Positions 1 through 11,665 of a stretch of DNA of 64,000 nucleotides are shown one piece after another. Source of the DNA: Diphasiastrum complanatum (taxonomy: Eukaryota; Streptophyta; Lycopodiopsida; Lycopodiales; Lycopodiaceae); NCBI GenBank assembly GCA_029204225.1, contig CM055105.1:50480745-50544744 (forward strand), in the 5' to 3' direction. Both the position numbers and the translations under genes were made by a program. The notes under the pieces were generated by a model. It was not told the origin of the DNA, ran no database searches, and saw nothing but the letters and a program-made list of their open reading frames with translations. Numbering within the stretch: the stretch's first letter is position 1; the number at the start of each line of letters is the position of its first letter.

Positions 1-1326
1 CGAAATTAGTTCTCTAGGAGCTCCAAATCTTCCAATGACTTGCTCTAACAGGAATCACGCTGTCTCTTTGGCATTCCCCTTAGGCACTGCCTTTGCTTCA
101 GCCCACTTAGTAAAGCAGTCTGTAGCTACGATAATATAGTGTTTCCAAGATGACGATGCTGGGTGAATAGGGCCTATAAATTCGATCCCCCATTTTTCGA
201 ATGGTATTTGAACTTGGATGGGGATGAGGGATCTAGCCCGATTTACCCTAGTCTCTACACATTGTCAAATGTCACAAGCTCTAGCATGAGCATGTGCATC
301 CTTGAATAATGTTGGCCACCAATATCCTGCTCTTAAGATTTTCTGACCTATTAGTTGACCAGCAAAGTGTCCACCACAGGCAGAATCGTGGCATTCCTCT
401 AGGATGAAACTTGTCTCTTTAGGAGTCACACATCTTCTATAAATTCCTTCTACTCCTCTTCGATATAGAATTCCATCTATCAATGCAAAATTTAAGGCTT
501 GTGTACATAATTTCCGCTTCTCTTGAGGAGTCATTGTGTCTGGTGTCTTTAAAGTAGATAGATAGGTAGCTAAATTAGCATACCATTCTGTGATCATGGT
601 AATGTCTATTCGCAATAGGTCACGTAAATGATCATTTTTCCAATCACTATTATTGGTCGTAATATTTTCCAACTCGCATATGCAGTCATTGCGACCTTGT
701 AATTGTGGTGGTTTGCTTTGCAATTCATAATCAAATTCTTGCAATGACAAAATCCATTTCATTAGGTGACCAGGTGGTTCCAACTTGTTCATCATCAGTG
801 TCACTACTTCGCTCTTTGTAAAAGACGTTACTTTCCTATGTAGAAGATAATGTCTAAACTTAGTTGTGGCATATGAAATTCCTAGACAGATCTTCTTAGC
901 TTTTGTATACTTGAGTTCTGCTGCATTTAGCTTACGACCAACAAAGGTGATTGGATGATACACTTTATCCCATATTTGAGCTAGACAACAGTTGATACAT
1001 GTGTCTCTAGTCCTAGTGAATACGTAAAATTCACGATCATACATCAGTGGTTTCAATGTTGGGGCTTTTTCTAAAGCTTCTTTCAAGTTCGAAAAGGATT
1101 GTTCACATTCCTCATTCCAATTCCACTCAGATTTCTCTTTCAGTAATCCAGTCATAGGGTAGGTTATTGAGGCATAGGCCATCACATAGTTTCTATAATA
1201 GCCTGTCCCTCCTAAGAAAGATTGTAATTGGGTAACTGTGGAGTGTGTCATAATGGCTAAAAGCATCGTGATTTTTTCTGGATCCGTGGCTTTACCATAG
1301 CGGCTAATGACATGCCCTAATAGCAC
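1..1326 (-). pseudogene. RNase H and integrase of the left-edge gypsy element
   Basis: The open stretch 265-1326 runs from the RT connection (GYYRNYVMAYASI) through RNase H to the integrase zinc finger. The first RNase H acidic site is altered: TRTRDTCINCCLAQ stands where TDASD is expected. The H2C2 finger begins around HDSACGGHFAGQ and ends at ARACDI, with a stop directly after it in place of the second finger half. Bases 1-255 continue the catalytic core in the same direction, with WGIEFIGPIHP and ATDCFTKWAEA, and run off the edge. Confidence 0.8.
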
Positions 1327-1329
1327 ACT

Positions 1330-2310
1330 ATAGGGTACTCCAAATATACATTTGTTGGCATTTAGGGCTATATAAGTAGTAGCACACTTCTAAAAACATT
1401 TTTCAAGTATTGCTAAATGTTCTTTAACAGAGATGCTCCACATAAATCATCCATAAAGATTTTCAAGTTTCTATCTAGGATATCTTGAGAATTTTCATTC
1501 ATAAACCTTTGATATGTGGGTGGAGCATTTGATAAACCGAGGGGCATAACGTGATAGGCGAAAACTCCAAAGGTGGTGGTGAATCTGGTTTTAAGCTTAT
1601 CTTTCTCGGCAATGGCTATTTGGTTATAGCCAGCGAAATAGTCCATGAAAGAATAGATCTCTCTTCCTGCCAATTCTTCTAGTACTTGGTCTATAAAAGG
1701 TAAGGAATAATAATCTTTTCTCGTGTGTTTGTTTAGTTTCTTATAGTCGACACAGACTCGAATTTGAGTAGAGTGTTTTTTTGGCTATGGGACTATCTGC
1801 GAACACCATTCTGTATTGTCCACAGGAAAGATCAACCCAACTCCTTTCAATCGTTCTAATTCCTTCAGTACTCCTTCTTTCATGTGAAATGACAACCTCT
1901 GTTGTTTCTGCTTAATGGGTTTAGCATCAGGTTTCAAAAGTATAATATGCTTCACTAAATCTGGAGGTATTCCTTTCATATCTGAATAATTCCAAGCAAT
2001 ATGTGCTGATATTTTTTGCACAAGTCCTCATAGGTTTTCTTGTCTTCTGGGCTTAGGTGGGCACCTACTTTGATCTTCTTAGATTCATCCTCTGTTCCAA
2101 GGTTTATAATACAGATATCAGGTTCTCTAACCTTGGGAGGTGGTTCATCTGGGGTATTCCACTCTAAGCTAAGTACATCCCTCAATTCTATATCTTCATC
2201 TATTGATGTTTCAGAACTAGTATCATTATCAATGAGTTCTTCCCATTCAGTTGATGTAATTGGCTCTCGTTCGTATTGAGGTACTTCTAGATATCCATCA
2301 ACCACTACTC
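1330..2310 (-). pseudogene. Reverse transcriptase of the left-edge gypsy element
   Basis: The palm and fingers of a gypsy reverse transcriptase are spread over at least three frames. Recognisable pieces are KPDAKPIKQKQQRLSFHMKE (about 1870-1930), a fingers strand at 1780-1800, SFMDYFAGYNQIAIAE (about 1600-1645, first catalytic Asp), MPLGLSNAPPTYQRFMN (about 1500-1550) and IFMDDLCG (about 1445-1470), which is the YxDD box as FMDD. An acidic linker lies at 1976-2305. Frame shifts near 1680 and 2000 make it non-functional. Confidence 0.8.
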
Positions 2311-2371
2311 TTTTTTTTTCCCTTCCGAAAACTAATACTCCAGCTGGAATATCAACTATACAATCACTTAA

Positions 2372-2748
2372 TCAAAGCCAAGGACGTCCTAGTAGGATAG
2401 AATATCCCCTACTACCGGGATGCATTTTCATAACATAGAAATCAATGTAGGTAGTCTTTCCTGCTACAGTAATAGGAGTATGTTTCAATTCCCCATCAGG
2501 TTTTATAATCGAGTTATTGGCCAACTTCAATGCTGTTAGAGTGACAGGTTCAAGTTCAAACCCCAAGTGATCGGCCAATTCTGTTGAACTAAGGATGTTG
2601 ATGCGGATCCGGCATCTACTATTGCTCCTGCAATGACTAATCCATCAATGGTCACATCCACTTTCGGACAGGCTCGATCTAGGGTGCCTGCACTTATATG
2701 TCCAATAATAGGTGGTTCTAATGTCCGTAGTGCAGATGGTTTCATCAT
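2372..2748 (-). pseudogene. Retropepsin-like protease of the left-edge gypsy element
   Basis: Two overlapping open stretches, in different frames, cover an aspartic protease fold. The first contains VDVTIDGLVIAGAIVDAGSA, where DAGSA stands at the catalytic D-T/S-G site. The second carries the later flap and hydrophobic part and ends with YSILLGRPWL, the usual end of gypsy proteases before the reverse transcriptase linker. The frame shift near 2560-2580 separates the two halves, so no single intact protease is encoded. Confidence 0.75.
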
Positions 2749-2759
2749 GTGCTTTGTTT

Positions 2760-4475
2760 TAATTTTCTCCTTACTAATGGCGACAACCTAAGGAGTTGCC
2801 ATAAGTTGACTTCCACACTTAGGTTATTTAATGCTTCTTGTAAGTCTTGGTTTCCCATACTCTTCCCTAGATCTATTTTCTTTTTGATACGATGCGTTCT
2901 AGTTCTGTTCTTCATGGATCTAGGTAATGATCTGGTTTTGGCATTTTTTTTGATGAGTGGGATTCTTGAAACTCTTCTCCCTATCAATTCATGTACCCGT
3001 TCTTCATTTGTGAGCTTATGATCCGCATACTCTTGTTGTTGTTCAGGTTGTATTTTCTCCAAGGGAATTTTCTCGGGTGCTTTAGATGGTGATGTTTCTA
3101 ACTCCTTCGAGGGTTCCTTGAAAGAAATTTTTTGTGACTGTTTTTGTGTTTTATCGGTTTTGTCTAATATTTCTTTTCCTTTCCCTCTATGAGTCAATAC
3201 TAGCACTTCTTCTTTTGCAAGTGGTTCAATATCGATCAGATTGATGGGAGGTCTCTCTTCCTCTACTTTGGTTTTTCCTTTCTCTGAAGGACTGTATCTA
3301 GTGTCTCTTTGAATAAACATCACTGGTCTTGAAGGTCCTGCTCCATTGTTTTCAGAAGGTCTATGATTGATGGGGCCTGGTATATGGTTTCCAGTGTTCA
3401 ATGCCTCCCTACGACTCCAACATCTATCTTCTAGATGTCTTGTTTTCTTACAATACGTACAAACCATATTTGGACAGTTCCTATTGAGGTGATTGCCTTG
3501 ACAATGTCAGCATACTAGCGGTGGGAGCATCTCTGTATTACACCTTTTTTCGATCATATTCTGTTGTCTATTAAGAAAATTCACGTCTAAAGCTAGTGTA
3601 TAAATATTCTCATTCATCACATCCATGTACCCTTTCAACATGGCTTTTACATCATCAATCTCTGATATCCAGTGCTCTCATATCCCCTCTCCACTGGTAC
3701 ATTTCTACCGGTTGTTGCTTGGATTTGCATTCTCTATGAGTTCCTTGGTTGGTTCCTAAAAGGATTATTTCTACTTTGAACTGATTGGTATGGTTCCGCA
3801 GTTTGTATTGGCACGTAGGTGTTATAAGAGTTTCTTTCTGGAACTGGATTTGCTTCCCACATATCGCTCTTAAGGTTCAAACTATTTACGGCCTATGATA
3901 TTCTAGATGCTTGGGCAATAGTTATCTGTGCATTTTTTGCTACTATTGCTTTTGCTATTGCTTCATCTATCGACTGGGGATTGCTTTGCCTTACTATCAA
4001 CTATAGGTCATTCTTCAATCCTCGCAGGAATAAAGTCGGTAGTAATTGTGGCGGTAGTGCTACAGTAGCTCCTACTTGCCTCGAAAGTTCAGTCAGTCTT
4101 CTCAAATATTGTCTAACTCCTTCTCCTTTTCCTTGTTGAAGGGATGTCAAAGTGAATAACAAACCATCAGTAGTTCTATGTGGGACAAATTCAGTCAGGA
4201 AAAATCTATGAAAGGTCTCTATATCTTCGATGGATTCTCCGAGTAGACTATAGTACCATTTCCTTGTAGTTCCAGTCAAGGTAATGGTAAAGTACATCAT
4301 AATATGGTGTGGATTTGTTATATGGTTTATCAAACAGGCGGTCCAAAATGCATTGATGTGATCTTCAGTACTCTCGTAAGGGTCTCCATGAAACTCGGGT
4401 GTCGTGCTTCTCAACTTTGGTAGGAGTTCTATATCGGCCAGAATTACTATAGGTTCAGTAACTCAAGCAGCCATT
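2760..4475 (-). pseudogene. gag of the left-edge gypsy element, broken
   Basis: This would be the capsid-nucleocapsid protein that packages element RNA in cytoplasmic particles. The likely ATG is at 4475-4473 and is followed by a stop at codon 4. The open stretch 4001-4414 has the Retrotrans_gag pattern, including TRKWYYSL and VRQYLRRLTELSRQ. Two CCHC-like knuckles follow around 3430-3530: the first has a stop directly after its first cysteine, the second reads CTYCKKTRHLEDRC. A lysine- and proline-rich linker (about 2760-3400) runs to the protease. Several stops lie between 3470 and 4000. Confidence 0.75.
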
Positions 4476-4629
4476 GTTTTCAATTGTGATTACTCGGGGA
4501 TAATTATGATATCATATATTTGAAATATGTCTCTTTCTGGAGTGATTTTGCAGTACTCAAACTGTTCCTTTGGACTAGGCAGTGTTTTAGTTTAAATGTC
4601 TACATAATCTAAAATCAAGCCATCAGCAC
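4476..4629. other. Junction between left gypsy and copia remnants
   Basis: No coding sequence, LTR ends or primer-binding site could be recognised here. It may be the 5' leader of the minus-strand gypsy element or sequence between two insertions. Confidence 0.3.
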
Positions 4630-5664
4630 ATTACTAGAGGATTTTAGACATTGTACATTCAAACATTTTTGGCCCGATGACAAATCCTTCGCTAAAGGAT
4701 GCAAAGTATTTTATAACTTTTATTGTTGAATTTTCTAGGACTATGGTGTACTTTATAAAGAAGAAATCAGAAGCCTTCAATTGCTTCAGAATCTTCAAGG
4801 AGCGTGCAGAAAAGGAGACTGGAAGGACGATCAAGGCCCTAAGGTCAAACAATGGTGGAGAATTTCTCTCTATCGAGTATAAGGAGTACTGCCAAAGCCA
4901 AGGCATTGAGCAACAATTCATCACTCCTTAATAGTCCTTAGTCTAATGGCTTAGTCGAGAGGAAGAATCGTACTCTGGTTGAATCAGCCAAATGTATGCT
5001 AGCGCATGCATCGCTGCCCAAGAGATTCTGGGCCGAAGCTGTCTCCACTGCAGCTTACGTCCAGAACAGATGTTCGACCAAGGCCCTCTCAAGCAAGATG
5101 CCCCACGAGGTGTGGACAGGCTCTAAGCCTTCTGTGAAGAACCTAAGAGCGTTTGGATGCGTTGCCTACGCGCAGATCCCAAAAGACACGAGGAAGAAGT
5201 TGGACTTCCAAGGTCTCAAGACCATCCTGATTGGATATACTTCATCGGATAATACATACAAGCTGTATGATCTTGATACCCAGCAAATCTTGTATAGCCG
5301 GGATACAGTCTTTATCGAGAATCAGTTTGTCGACATCAAAGACAAGGATATTGCTCCAGGATAACCTTCATCACTTGCCATTGACACGACTGTTCGAGCT
5401 TCTGGCTCAAGCGTGTCCATTGTCGACCCACTTTTTGACAGTGAAACAAACGAAGACGTTGCTGCTACCCAGCAACAAGTCCCAAGAGTGGTTCATCAGT
5501 CAAATCCTCCTAGAAGATAAAGCCGAGGGCGCACACAACTCACAAGGTATACTCTTGAGTCTGCATGTCTCTCTGATCAAGAACCAAATGTGGTCACCTG
5601 AGTTGAAGCTCCTATTGGCTGCAATATCATTGATTGCAAATGGATCTTTAAGATCAAATACAAT
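4630..5664 (+). pseudogene. Ty1/copia integrase core to start of reverse transcriptase
   Basis: The integrase catalytic core reads KYFITFIVEFSRTMVYFIKK, then KALRSNNGGEFLS (Asp replaced in the usual DNGGEF context), stops at 4929-4931, and continues after a frame shift and a TAG with SNGLVERKNRTLVESAKCML. The stretch 4996-5364 is the conserved post-core segment (FWAEAVSTAAYVQNRC, FGCVAYAQIPKDTRKKLD). The remaining part is degenerate but still ends with the RT entry motif C-x-W-I-F-K near 5640. RT palm and everything after it are missing; the next base already belongs to gag-derived sequence. Confidence 0.85.
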
Positions 5665-6848
5665 TTGGTCCAAAGCTTTGCAATCCAAGACATTTTGCCC
5701 ACTATAGAAAAATTTCATAGTGTATTAGTGGCTGAAGAGTGTAGGATGATGCACACCAATGCAAGAATTAATTCTATGTCTCTGCAGGATGGTGATGAGA
5801 AAGCAAATTTCTCATTCAAAGGCAAGAAGAAGCACTTCAAAGAGACCAAGGAAGAGGATGATGCTTCAAGCTCAAAGGGCAAGATCAAGGACAAGTCCAA
5901 GTTCAAATGTTTTTTCTGTGGAAAGAAAGGACATTTTGCATCAGAATGTCTCAAGAAGAAGAAGGCACAAGAGAGCAAACAAAGTAACATTGCACATCAG
6001 GAGGAGGAGGAGGATGAAGAATAATCATCTTTGATGGTTTCCAAGAAACCTCCATCATCCAAGAGCAACAGCAATGATTCTTGGTGGATTGATAGGGGGG
6101 CTAGCTCCCACATGACATATCAAAAGAACATTTTTTTCACTTTACTTTATTACAATGATGTACATAGATCAATCTATACTGCAGGTAGTCAAGAATGTAA
6201 GATAAGTGGAATAGGAACCATTCCATTGTATGTTGGATCATCCAAAAGGATGAATCTTGAGAATGTTCTTTATGTTCCTAAGTTAACTAAGAATCTGCTT
6301 AGTGTTAGCCAATTAATAGATAATGGCCAATCTGCTATGGAGGCAGCCAAACTACCAATATCCTTGAAGCCTACACAGATGCGGATTGGGCAGGAGATGT
6401 CCACACCAGGAAATCAACTTCTAGATTTGTATTTTTATACAACCAAGGCCCAATCTCATGGAACAGCCGGAAACAGACCTCAGTTGCATTATCATCAACA
6501 GAATCCGAATACATAGCTGCCAAAAATGCAACCAAAGAGACGATCTGGCTTAGGCAACTACTTGCAGACCTCAATCTTGCACAACCACTTCCTACAACAA
6601 TCTTTTGTGACAATCAAAGCACAATAGCGCTATCTCTCAATCCGAGATTTCACTCTCGAAGCAAACATATAGAAATCAGGTATCACTACCTTAGAGAGAA
6701 AGTGCACAATAAGAAAGTAGTATTGATTTTCTGCAGAACAAATTACATGACAGCAGATTACTTCACAAAGGCTCTAGCAAAAGGGCAATATCTCAGATTT
6801 AACGAGATGTTAAATCTGAAGATCAAAGTTTTTCAGGATCCACATTAA
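5665..6848 (+). pseudogene. Copia deletion derivative: zinc knuckle, protease, then RNase H
   Basis: This block holds the C-terminal gag with a CCHC knuckle (CFFCGKKGHFASEC, about 5910-5950), a stop, then protease (SWWIDRGASSHMTYQKN, where DRGAS replaces D-S-G-A-S) and its downstream NVLYVPKLTKNLLSVSQL. At about 6335-6345 it jumps directly into the RNase H domain. The latter has a shifted frame from about 6360 on; DNQSTIALSLNPRFHSRSKH and FTKAL are readable, and it ends at the TAA 6846-6848 next to the polypurine tract. Integrase and RT are absent, so this is an internally deleted copy. Confidence 0.85.
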
Positions 6849-6855
6849 GGGGGAG
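6847..6855 (+). promoter_or_regulatory. Polypurine tract of the copia derivative
   Basis: AAGGGGGAG lies directly between the RNase H stop codon and the TGTTAG start of the LTR. It is the expected plus-strand priming site. Confidence 0.8.
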
Positions 6856-7584
6856 TGTTAGATTTTTTATGCTCAGTCTCAGACAAATCGTTCAAGTAAA
6901 AATGAAGGTTGACAAAATATTTTTTGGCTTCGCATTTTTCCCCCTTTTGAGATTTTTTATGCCTTAAAAATCATTTTAAGGCGTCTTCACCTTTTTTTTT
7001 TTGTCTTTTTCCCTCCTTAGCAAAAAATGCGACACATTGGCCAAGTGGCCAGAATACCTTAGAAATCATTTTTAAGGCACCTTTGTCTTTTTTGCTCCTT
7101 AGCAAAAAATCCTACACACTGGCCAAGTGGTCAGAAAATCTTAGAAATCATTTCAAGGCACTTTTGTCTTTTTTGCATTTTTGCTGATTGACTTCACCAA
7201 TGGATGAGTAACCCTAAAATAGCTAGACAAACAAATATTTCAAAGGTGGTTGACGGTTACCAACTTTTGTACATATGCAAAGACTGGCATAAATAGCCTT
7301 AAAGGCTTGTAAGATATTTCCTCTCTTAAATCTCTATATTAGCTGAAACAAGCTATGTTAGTGTTAATTTTTTAAAATTCTCTTTAAAAACCAGAGTCGA
7401 ATGTAGCCAGCGTTATCACGCTCAACAAGCCGAAGTTATTACTTTAAGCCATTGTACTCATTGTTGATATTTTTTTATCAGAGTGCAATTTTTGTCTCAC
7501 TACTACATCATTCATTTGCGCAAACTGCATGAATTCTTCTACTTGAATATTTCTACTGCTAACTGTTGCGTTTTTGTTCCTACA
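6856..7584 (+). repeat. Copia 3' LTR, about 729 bp
   Basis: The left end is firm: TGTTAG follows the polypurine tract. The right end is placed at CCTACA because it is the first plausible TG...CA partner after the transcription-like region; it could be off by tens of bases. A TATA-like GCATAAATAG lies near 7287, in a place that fits the LTR promoter. A family of 82-bp tandem repeats fills the U3 part. Confidence 0.65.
6958..7178 (+). repeat. 82-bp tandem repeats in the copia LTR
   Basis: Two full units start at 7015 and 7097, each beginning CCTTAGCAAAAAAT and containing TGGCCAAGTGG. A degenerate partial unit precedes them from about 6958. Repeats in U3 often work as enhancers, but that function is only inferred here. 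Confidence 0.8.
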
Positions 7585-8150
7585 CGCCTACGCTCTGTGC
7601 AATCGAGCCTCCGCTACGCTCATGACCATCGATTTACGACATAAGGATCACCAAGTGAAGATCCAACTAGATCCTGTTACATGCAAACAAAAGGACACCT
7701 TTGGAGCAAACCACCCAACCAACAGGAAATGGCTAGTCAATACCCTAATCACTTCACTCCCTTGCCATGGTGAATGAATGCAAGAGAGGAGGGGATCCTG
7801 ACTTCATGGATAAAAAAATCCAATAGGTAGATGGGCAAGTTTCCATAGTATATAGAATCTCCATTGAGGAGAGAATATTTCTCTTAGGATCCCATGCAAC
7901 CTAAATTATAAGCTATTGACCTCCTATTCTTGCATTATAGCAGTCAAATACCATGCAAGTGCTCCTATTGTCCAATTATAGGTCTGGGCCCTCGTAATAT
8001 TGTTAATTACATTATTGGCCAAGCCCGAAATGACGAGGCATAACTAATAATCTTATACACTGGAGAAACTGGCTATCCATATCATGATTTATTCTGAATC
8101 CCACATACTAGACATGGACGTAACACATTGACTCAGAAGCCACTAGACAT
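7585..8150. other. No recognised gene
   Basis: A 67-codon open stretch at 7574-7777 starts inside the LTR and resembles nothing known. The rest has no readable coding pattern until copia protease remnants begin near 8150. Confidence 0.4.
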
Positions 8151-9110
8151 ATGACAAGTAATAAATATTGGTTCAATAATTTGAAAGAATTGGACAATGG
8201 AGCGTCTGTTTCGCACTAGACATGTGCAAGATCAGGGGAATAGGCACTGTCTTCATCCAACTACCTGATGGCAAAAGGAAAACAATCAAGGAGGTACTTT
8301 ATGTGCAAGTTTGAAGAAAAATCTACTTTTCGTTGGTGTCATTACTGATCAAAAGTTGAAAGTAGAGTTTGCGCAAGATCGTTGCTTTGTTATTAAGTAG
8401 AAGTTCGAAGTCATTAGATGGTACAAGAGAGAACAAGACAAAATTGTACATGTTAAATGCTACAATCAAGGAAAAACATGGACTTATCTTGTCCACACAA
8501 ATTGATCTATGGCATAAAAGGCTTGGTCATTTGAACTTGGAAAGCCTCTGTTTGATGAGAAAACTGAAAATGGTAAAGGAATTGCCCATGATGGAAGATC
8601 ACTTGAAGACGATCTACAAGTCATGTATATATGGAAAGCAACATCGGGAGAAGTTCAAGCATGGTGGTGTTGCGAGGGCAAAGAACATCTTGGATTTGAT
8701 TCAAAAAGATCTATGTATACCTATGAGGATGATGTCCATAGGTGGAGCGTATTATTTCATCACTTTCATAGATGATGTGCCTCGTAAAACGCAGATCTAC
8801 TTTCTAAAGAACAAATCAGATGCTTTTGCCACTTCAAGAGCTTCAAGGCAATGATCGAAAACCAAACAGTTAGGAAAGATCAAGGTTCTAAAATCTGATA
8901 GTGGAGGTGAATACATGTCCAATGAATTTGAGGACTTTTTGCAACCAATGTGGAATCAAAAGATAGTTTATGCAAACTCACACTCCCAAACTCAATGGTG
9001 TAGCTGAACGCAAACATTGTACGATCGTCGATTTGAAACTACTAAAACGCTTTTGTCAAAAGCATGCAATACTGCGGTTTATCTCCATAATAGCGATGGA
9101 GGCTCTCAAA
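8150..9110 (+). pseudogene. Second Ty1/copia fragment: protease, pre-integrase, integrase
   Basis: The protease remnant begins with HMTSNKYWFNNLKEL near 8150 and has several stops. The open stretch 8369-8854 carries the pre-integrase motif LWHKRLGHLNLESLCLMRK with a zinc-binding CxxGKQ-like site (CIYGKQHREKF), then the catalytic core DLIQKDLCIPMRMMS, GGAYYFITFIDD. After a frame shift near 8840 the core continues with KSDSGGEYMSNEFEDF and GVAERKH-like sequence to about 9110. No RT or RNase H follows. Confidence 0.85.
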
Positions 9111-9616
9111 GAAATTAGGTGCAGATTAGAAAATAGAGCTCCAACATAGAGAACTTGAACATGAACTTTACCAAACTAAAACATCAACATTGACTTAGAT
9201 TGAATGGAGGAATGTTTGGTAGGTGTCGAAGACAACCATGAAGGGAGCGAAACAATTAGGCATCTGAGACAACCATGCTTCCTTTGAGATTAGACATTCC
9301 GAATTGAGTGAGCATCAATTGAGAAAGAAAATTATCAGAAAGCATTCATAGTGGAATACACATAAGAAAATAGATACAATGACATATCACGATCACGATC
9401 CTGTGCCCAAGAATGGTTCACAGTAGTGGTGCACTATGTGCATTGATCTTACTTAGCTAGCTACAAATTAAATAACTATCTCTATTTCTTGAATAACTTT
9501 CACTCTCTCAGATATCTCTGATTTTAAGGAATCAGATAATTAAGAAACAATGGAGTATGCGTAGGAACTCTGATTCACTCTTCTCCACTTTTTCTCTCAT
9601 CATATTCATGAGTGGC
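9111..9616. other. No recognised gene
   Basis: This is spacer between a plus-strand copia fragment and a minus-strand copia LTR. No open frame or repeat structure stood out. Confidence 0.4.
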
Positions 9617-10040
9617 TGTTAGAACAGTTACAATGAGTGTGTGGGCAACGAGCGTGAAACAACATAATTACTAAAAAGTACTAAAGTGAATTGTAACGTG
9701 GTCTGCGTTGGACATGGAGTGTGGATGACATGGACCTCGAACTCAAAGACCTCGAACTAGAAGGAGGTCGAAGAAGATGTAGAACTCAAAGATCTCGAAC
9801 TCGAAGAGTTCGATGTCGATCCTGCTTGTACTCAAGTTGATTGATTGCACAGACGTTCGGCTTCAGAGAGTAAGGCTGCAATGTCATTGTAGAGAGAGAG
9901 AGAGAGAGTTCATATTTACATAGTGTACTGATGCTTAGGAATTGAATTTGAGTGAGTCAAACTCGAATGATTCGAAATCTGATGATTCGAATTCTGATGA
10001 CTCGAATTCTGGTGAGTTTGAGTGATGCTTAATCCCAACA
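9617..10040 (-). repeat. Copia 3' LTR (minus strand), left limit tentative
   Basis: On the minus strand the LTR begins TGTTGGGATTAAGC at 10040, directly after a polypurine tract (CTTAAGGGGGGG, 10041-10052 on the plus strand as its complement). The other end is tentatively put at 9617, where the minus strand reads CTAACA. It contains a GA run at 9889-9908 and a cluster of GATTCGAATTCTGATGA-like short repeats at about 9955-10020, plus ACCTCGAACTCAAAG-like repeats near 9742-9820. Confidence 0.6.
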
Positions 10041-10053
10041 CCCCCCCTTAAGC

Positions 10054-10500
10054 TTAACTCCTAGGATCCTGAATGAAATTAAGCAAGCTACATAATGCAA
10101 CATGCTTTTCTCTTGAAAGAGGCTTAGTTAAGATATCAACCAGCATACTGGCAGTAGGACAATAACTTAATTCGGCATCCTTATTCTGAACTTTCTCTCT
10201 AAGAAAATGAAATTGAACTTCAATGTGTTTAGTTCTGGAGTGAGTTCGTGGGTTCAAAGATAGAGCAATGTAGCTCTGATTGTCGCAATAGAGTATAGTT
10301 GGACTGATTTGAGAGATCATAAGATCCTGAAGCAAACTTCTGAGCCAGATAATTTCCTTCACTACAGATGTAGCTGTGACATATTCAGATTCTGTGGAGG
10401 ACAAAGAAATGCATTTCTACTTTTGACTATTCCATGAAATGGGCCCTCCTGCTAGAAAGCAAAGATAGCAAGATGTGGATACAAAGCATAGTGCTTGGTG
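10054..10500 (-). pseudogene. Copia RNase H, C-terminal end of pol
   Basis: The minus-strand sequence starts with GPISWNSQ near 10445, has one stop, and then runs open from 10404 to 10054. SSTESEYVTATSVVKEIIWL, LYCDNQSYIALSLNPRTHSR, and DILTKPL identify a Ty1/copia RNase H. It ends one step before the polypurine tract and LTR, as expected for the end of pol. The preceding RT is deleted: the next sequence upstream (about 10500-10884) is already integrase. Confidence 0.9.
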
Positions 10501-10515
10501 GCTTGAATGCAACTG

Positions 10516-11213
10516 CTAAAATAGCTTCAGCCCAAAATTCTTGGTGAGTTGAGCATTTGACATCATTAATCGTGCTGTATTTAGCAATGTTCGGTTCTTC
10601 CTTTCGGCTACTCCATTTTGCTGTGGTGTGTAGCTGGCGGTGAACTGATGATGAATGTTGAATGATGCCAAATAGTCAAACATTTCGTTTGACAAAAACT
10701 CTCCACCACTGTCTGTACGAAGGGTCTTGAGCCGTTGACCAGTCTGTGTCTCAGCAAACTGTTTGAAGTCTTTGAAACAGTTGAATGCCTCAGACTTGTT
10801 CTTAATGAACATAATGCTGGTAAATCTCAAATAATTATCTATAAAAGTGATAAGATATAGTGATGAACCCAGAGGTGCCCACATAGATCACTATGTATGA
10901 ATTTTAGAATGGACTTAGCTCTAGTGGCTTATCCCTTTGGAAATCTTGATCTAGGCTGTTTGCCTATTAGACACATCTCATAGACATGTCGAATGGCAGT
11001 GGAGGCGGCATTAAAGTTTAAATCCTTGACCATACTATTATGATGCATATAAAAGATTGATCTCATGTTTAAGTGTCTTAATCTTTGATGCCATAATTGG
11101 GCATTTGAAGTACTCACATTAGTAGAAAGTGCATATTCGTGACCCAAAGTGTACAAATTGCCTTCTTTACCAAGACCAACCCTTAAGCATTTTAAAGCTC
11201 TTTTGCTCCACAA
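10516..11213 (-). pseudogene. Copia pre-integrase and integrase core
   Basis: The minus-strand stretch 10929-11213 carries the pre-integrase domain, with LWHQRLRHLNMRSIFYMHH and a CLIGKQPRSRFPKG end. A stop and short gap separate it from 10516-10884, which is the catalytic core: YLITFIDNYLRFTSIMFIKN, TLRTDSGGEFLSNEMFDYL and YTPQQNGVAERKNRTLLNT (D, D and E sites visible). Downstream the reading passes straight into RNase H, so about one RT length is missing. Upstream coding (protease, gag) ends abruptly at about 11215. Confidence 0.9.
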
Positions 11214-11420
11214 AATTACACGTCGTTTAAATTAATAAAATTATTTTATACGTCATTTAAATCAATAAAACTATTAATGTGCAATAAAATTTGAAACGGT
11301 AGGTTTTGGAACACCTCTCTCTCTCTCTTTTTCTCTCTCTCTCTTCTCTCTTTCTTTCTTTCTTTAGAATAGGGCACCTATGTTTCTTTCTTTAGAATAG
11401 GGCACCTATGCTGAGGCTCT
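11214..11420. repeat. Pyrimidine-rich tract and 28-bp duplication
   Basis: A CT-rich run occupies about 11315-11370. Immediately after it the unit TTTCTTTCTTTAGAATAGGG with CACCTATG occurs twice in tandem (about 11360-11410). A short TACGTC-TTTAAAT duplication sits at 11215-11270. Confidence 0.7.
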
Positions 11421-11665
11421 TCACATAGCATACATATTAGCAGCGCAGATACATACATCACAATGATTCTACTCGATGATGGAGCATAATGCGACGAAGA
11501 ATAACAAAAGAAAAATAACAAGGTTCAATGCTTGGCATTGTAGCTTTTCCGCGATTGGCTCTTGTTGGCTCATCAGATGGAGTTTTTATATCTTAAATCC
11601 TACCTAATTGTTGGAACAACTTGTTAATAGGTTTTGTAATATGAATTCGATGAGCTTGATCGATT

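Larger units (their letters stand above)
1..4475 (-). mobile_element. Decayed Ty3/gypsy element, 3' end beyond the left edge
   Basis: Read on the minus strand, this stretch encodes gag, two zinc knuckles, aspartic protease, reverse transcriptase, RNase H and integrase in the order typical of Ty3/gypsy. The frame is broken by many stops and shifts, so the copy is dead. The integrase has wording such as GPIHPASSSWKHYI and ATDCFTKWAEA, which from family knowledge resembles the non-chromodomain Athila/Tat/Ogre side rather than chromoviruses; the integrase C-terminus is cut off by the window, so this remains an inference. No LTR or primer-binding site was found upstream of gag, so the 5' limit is uncertain. 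Confidence 0.85.
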
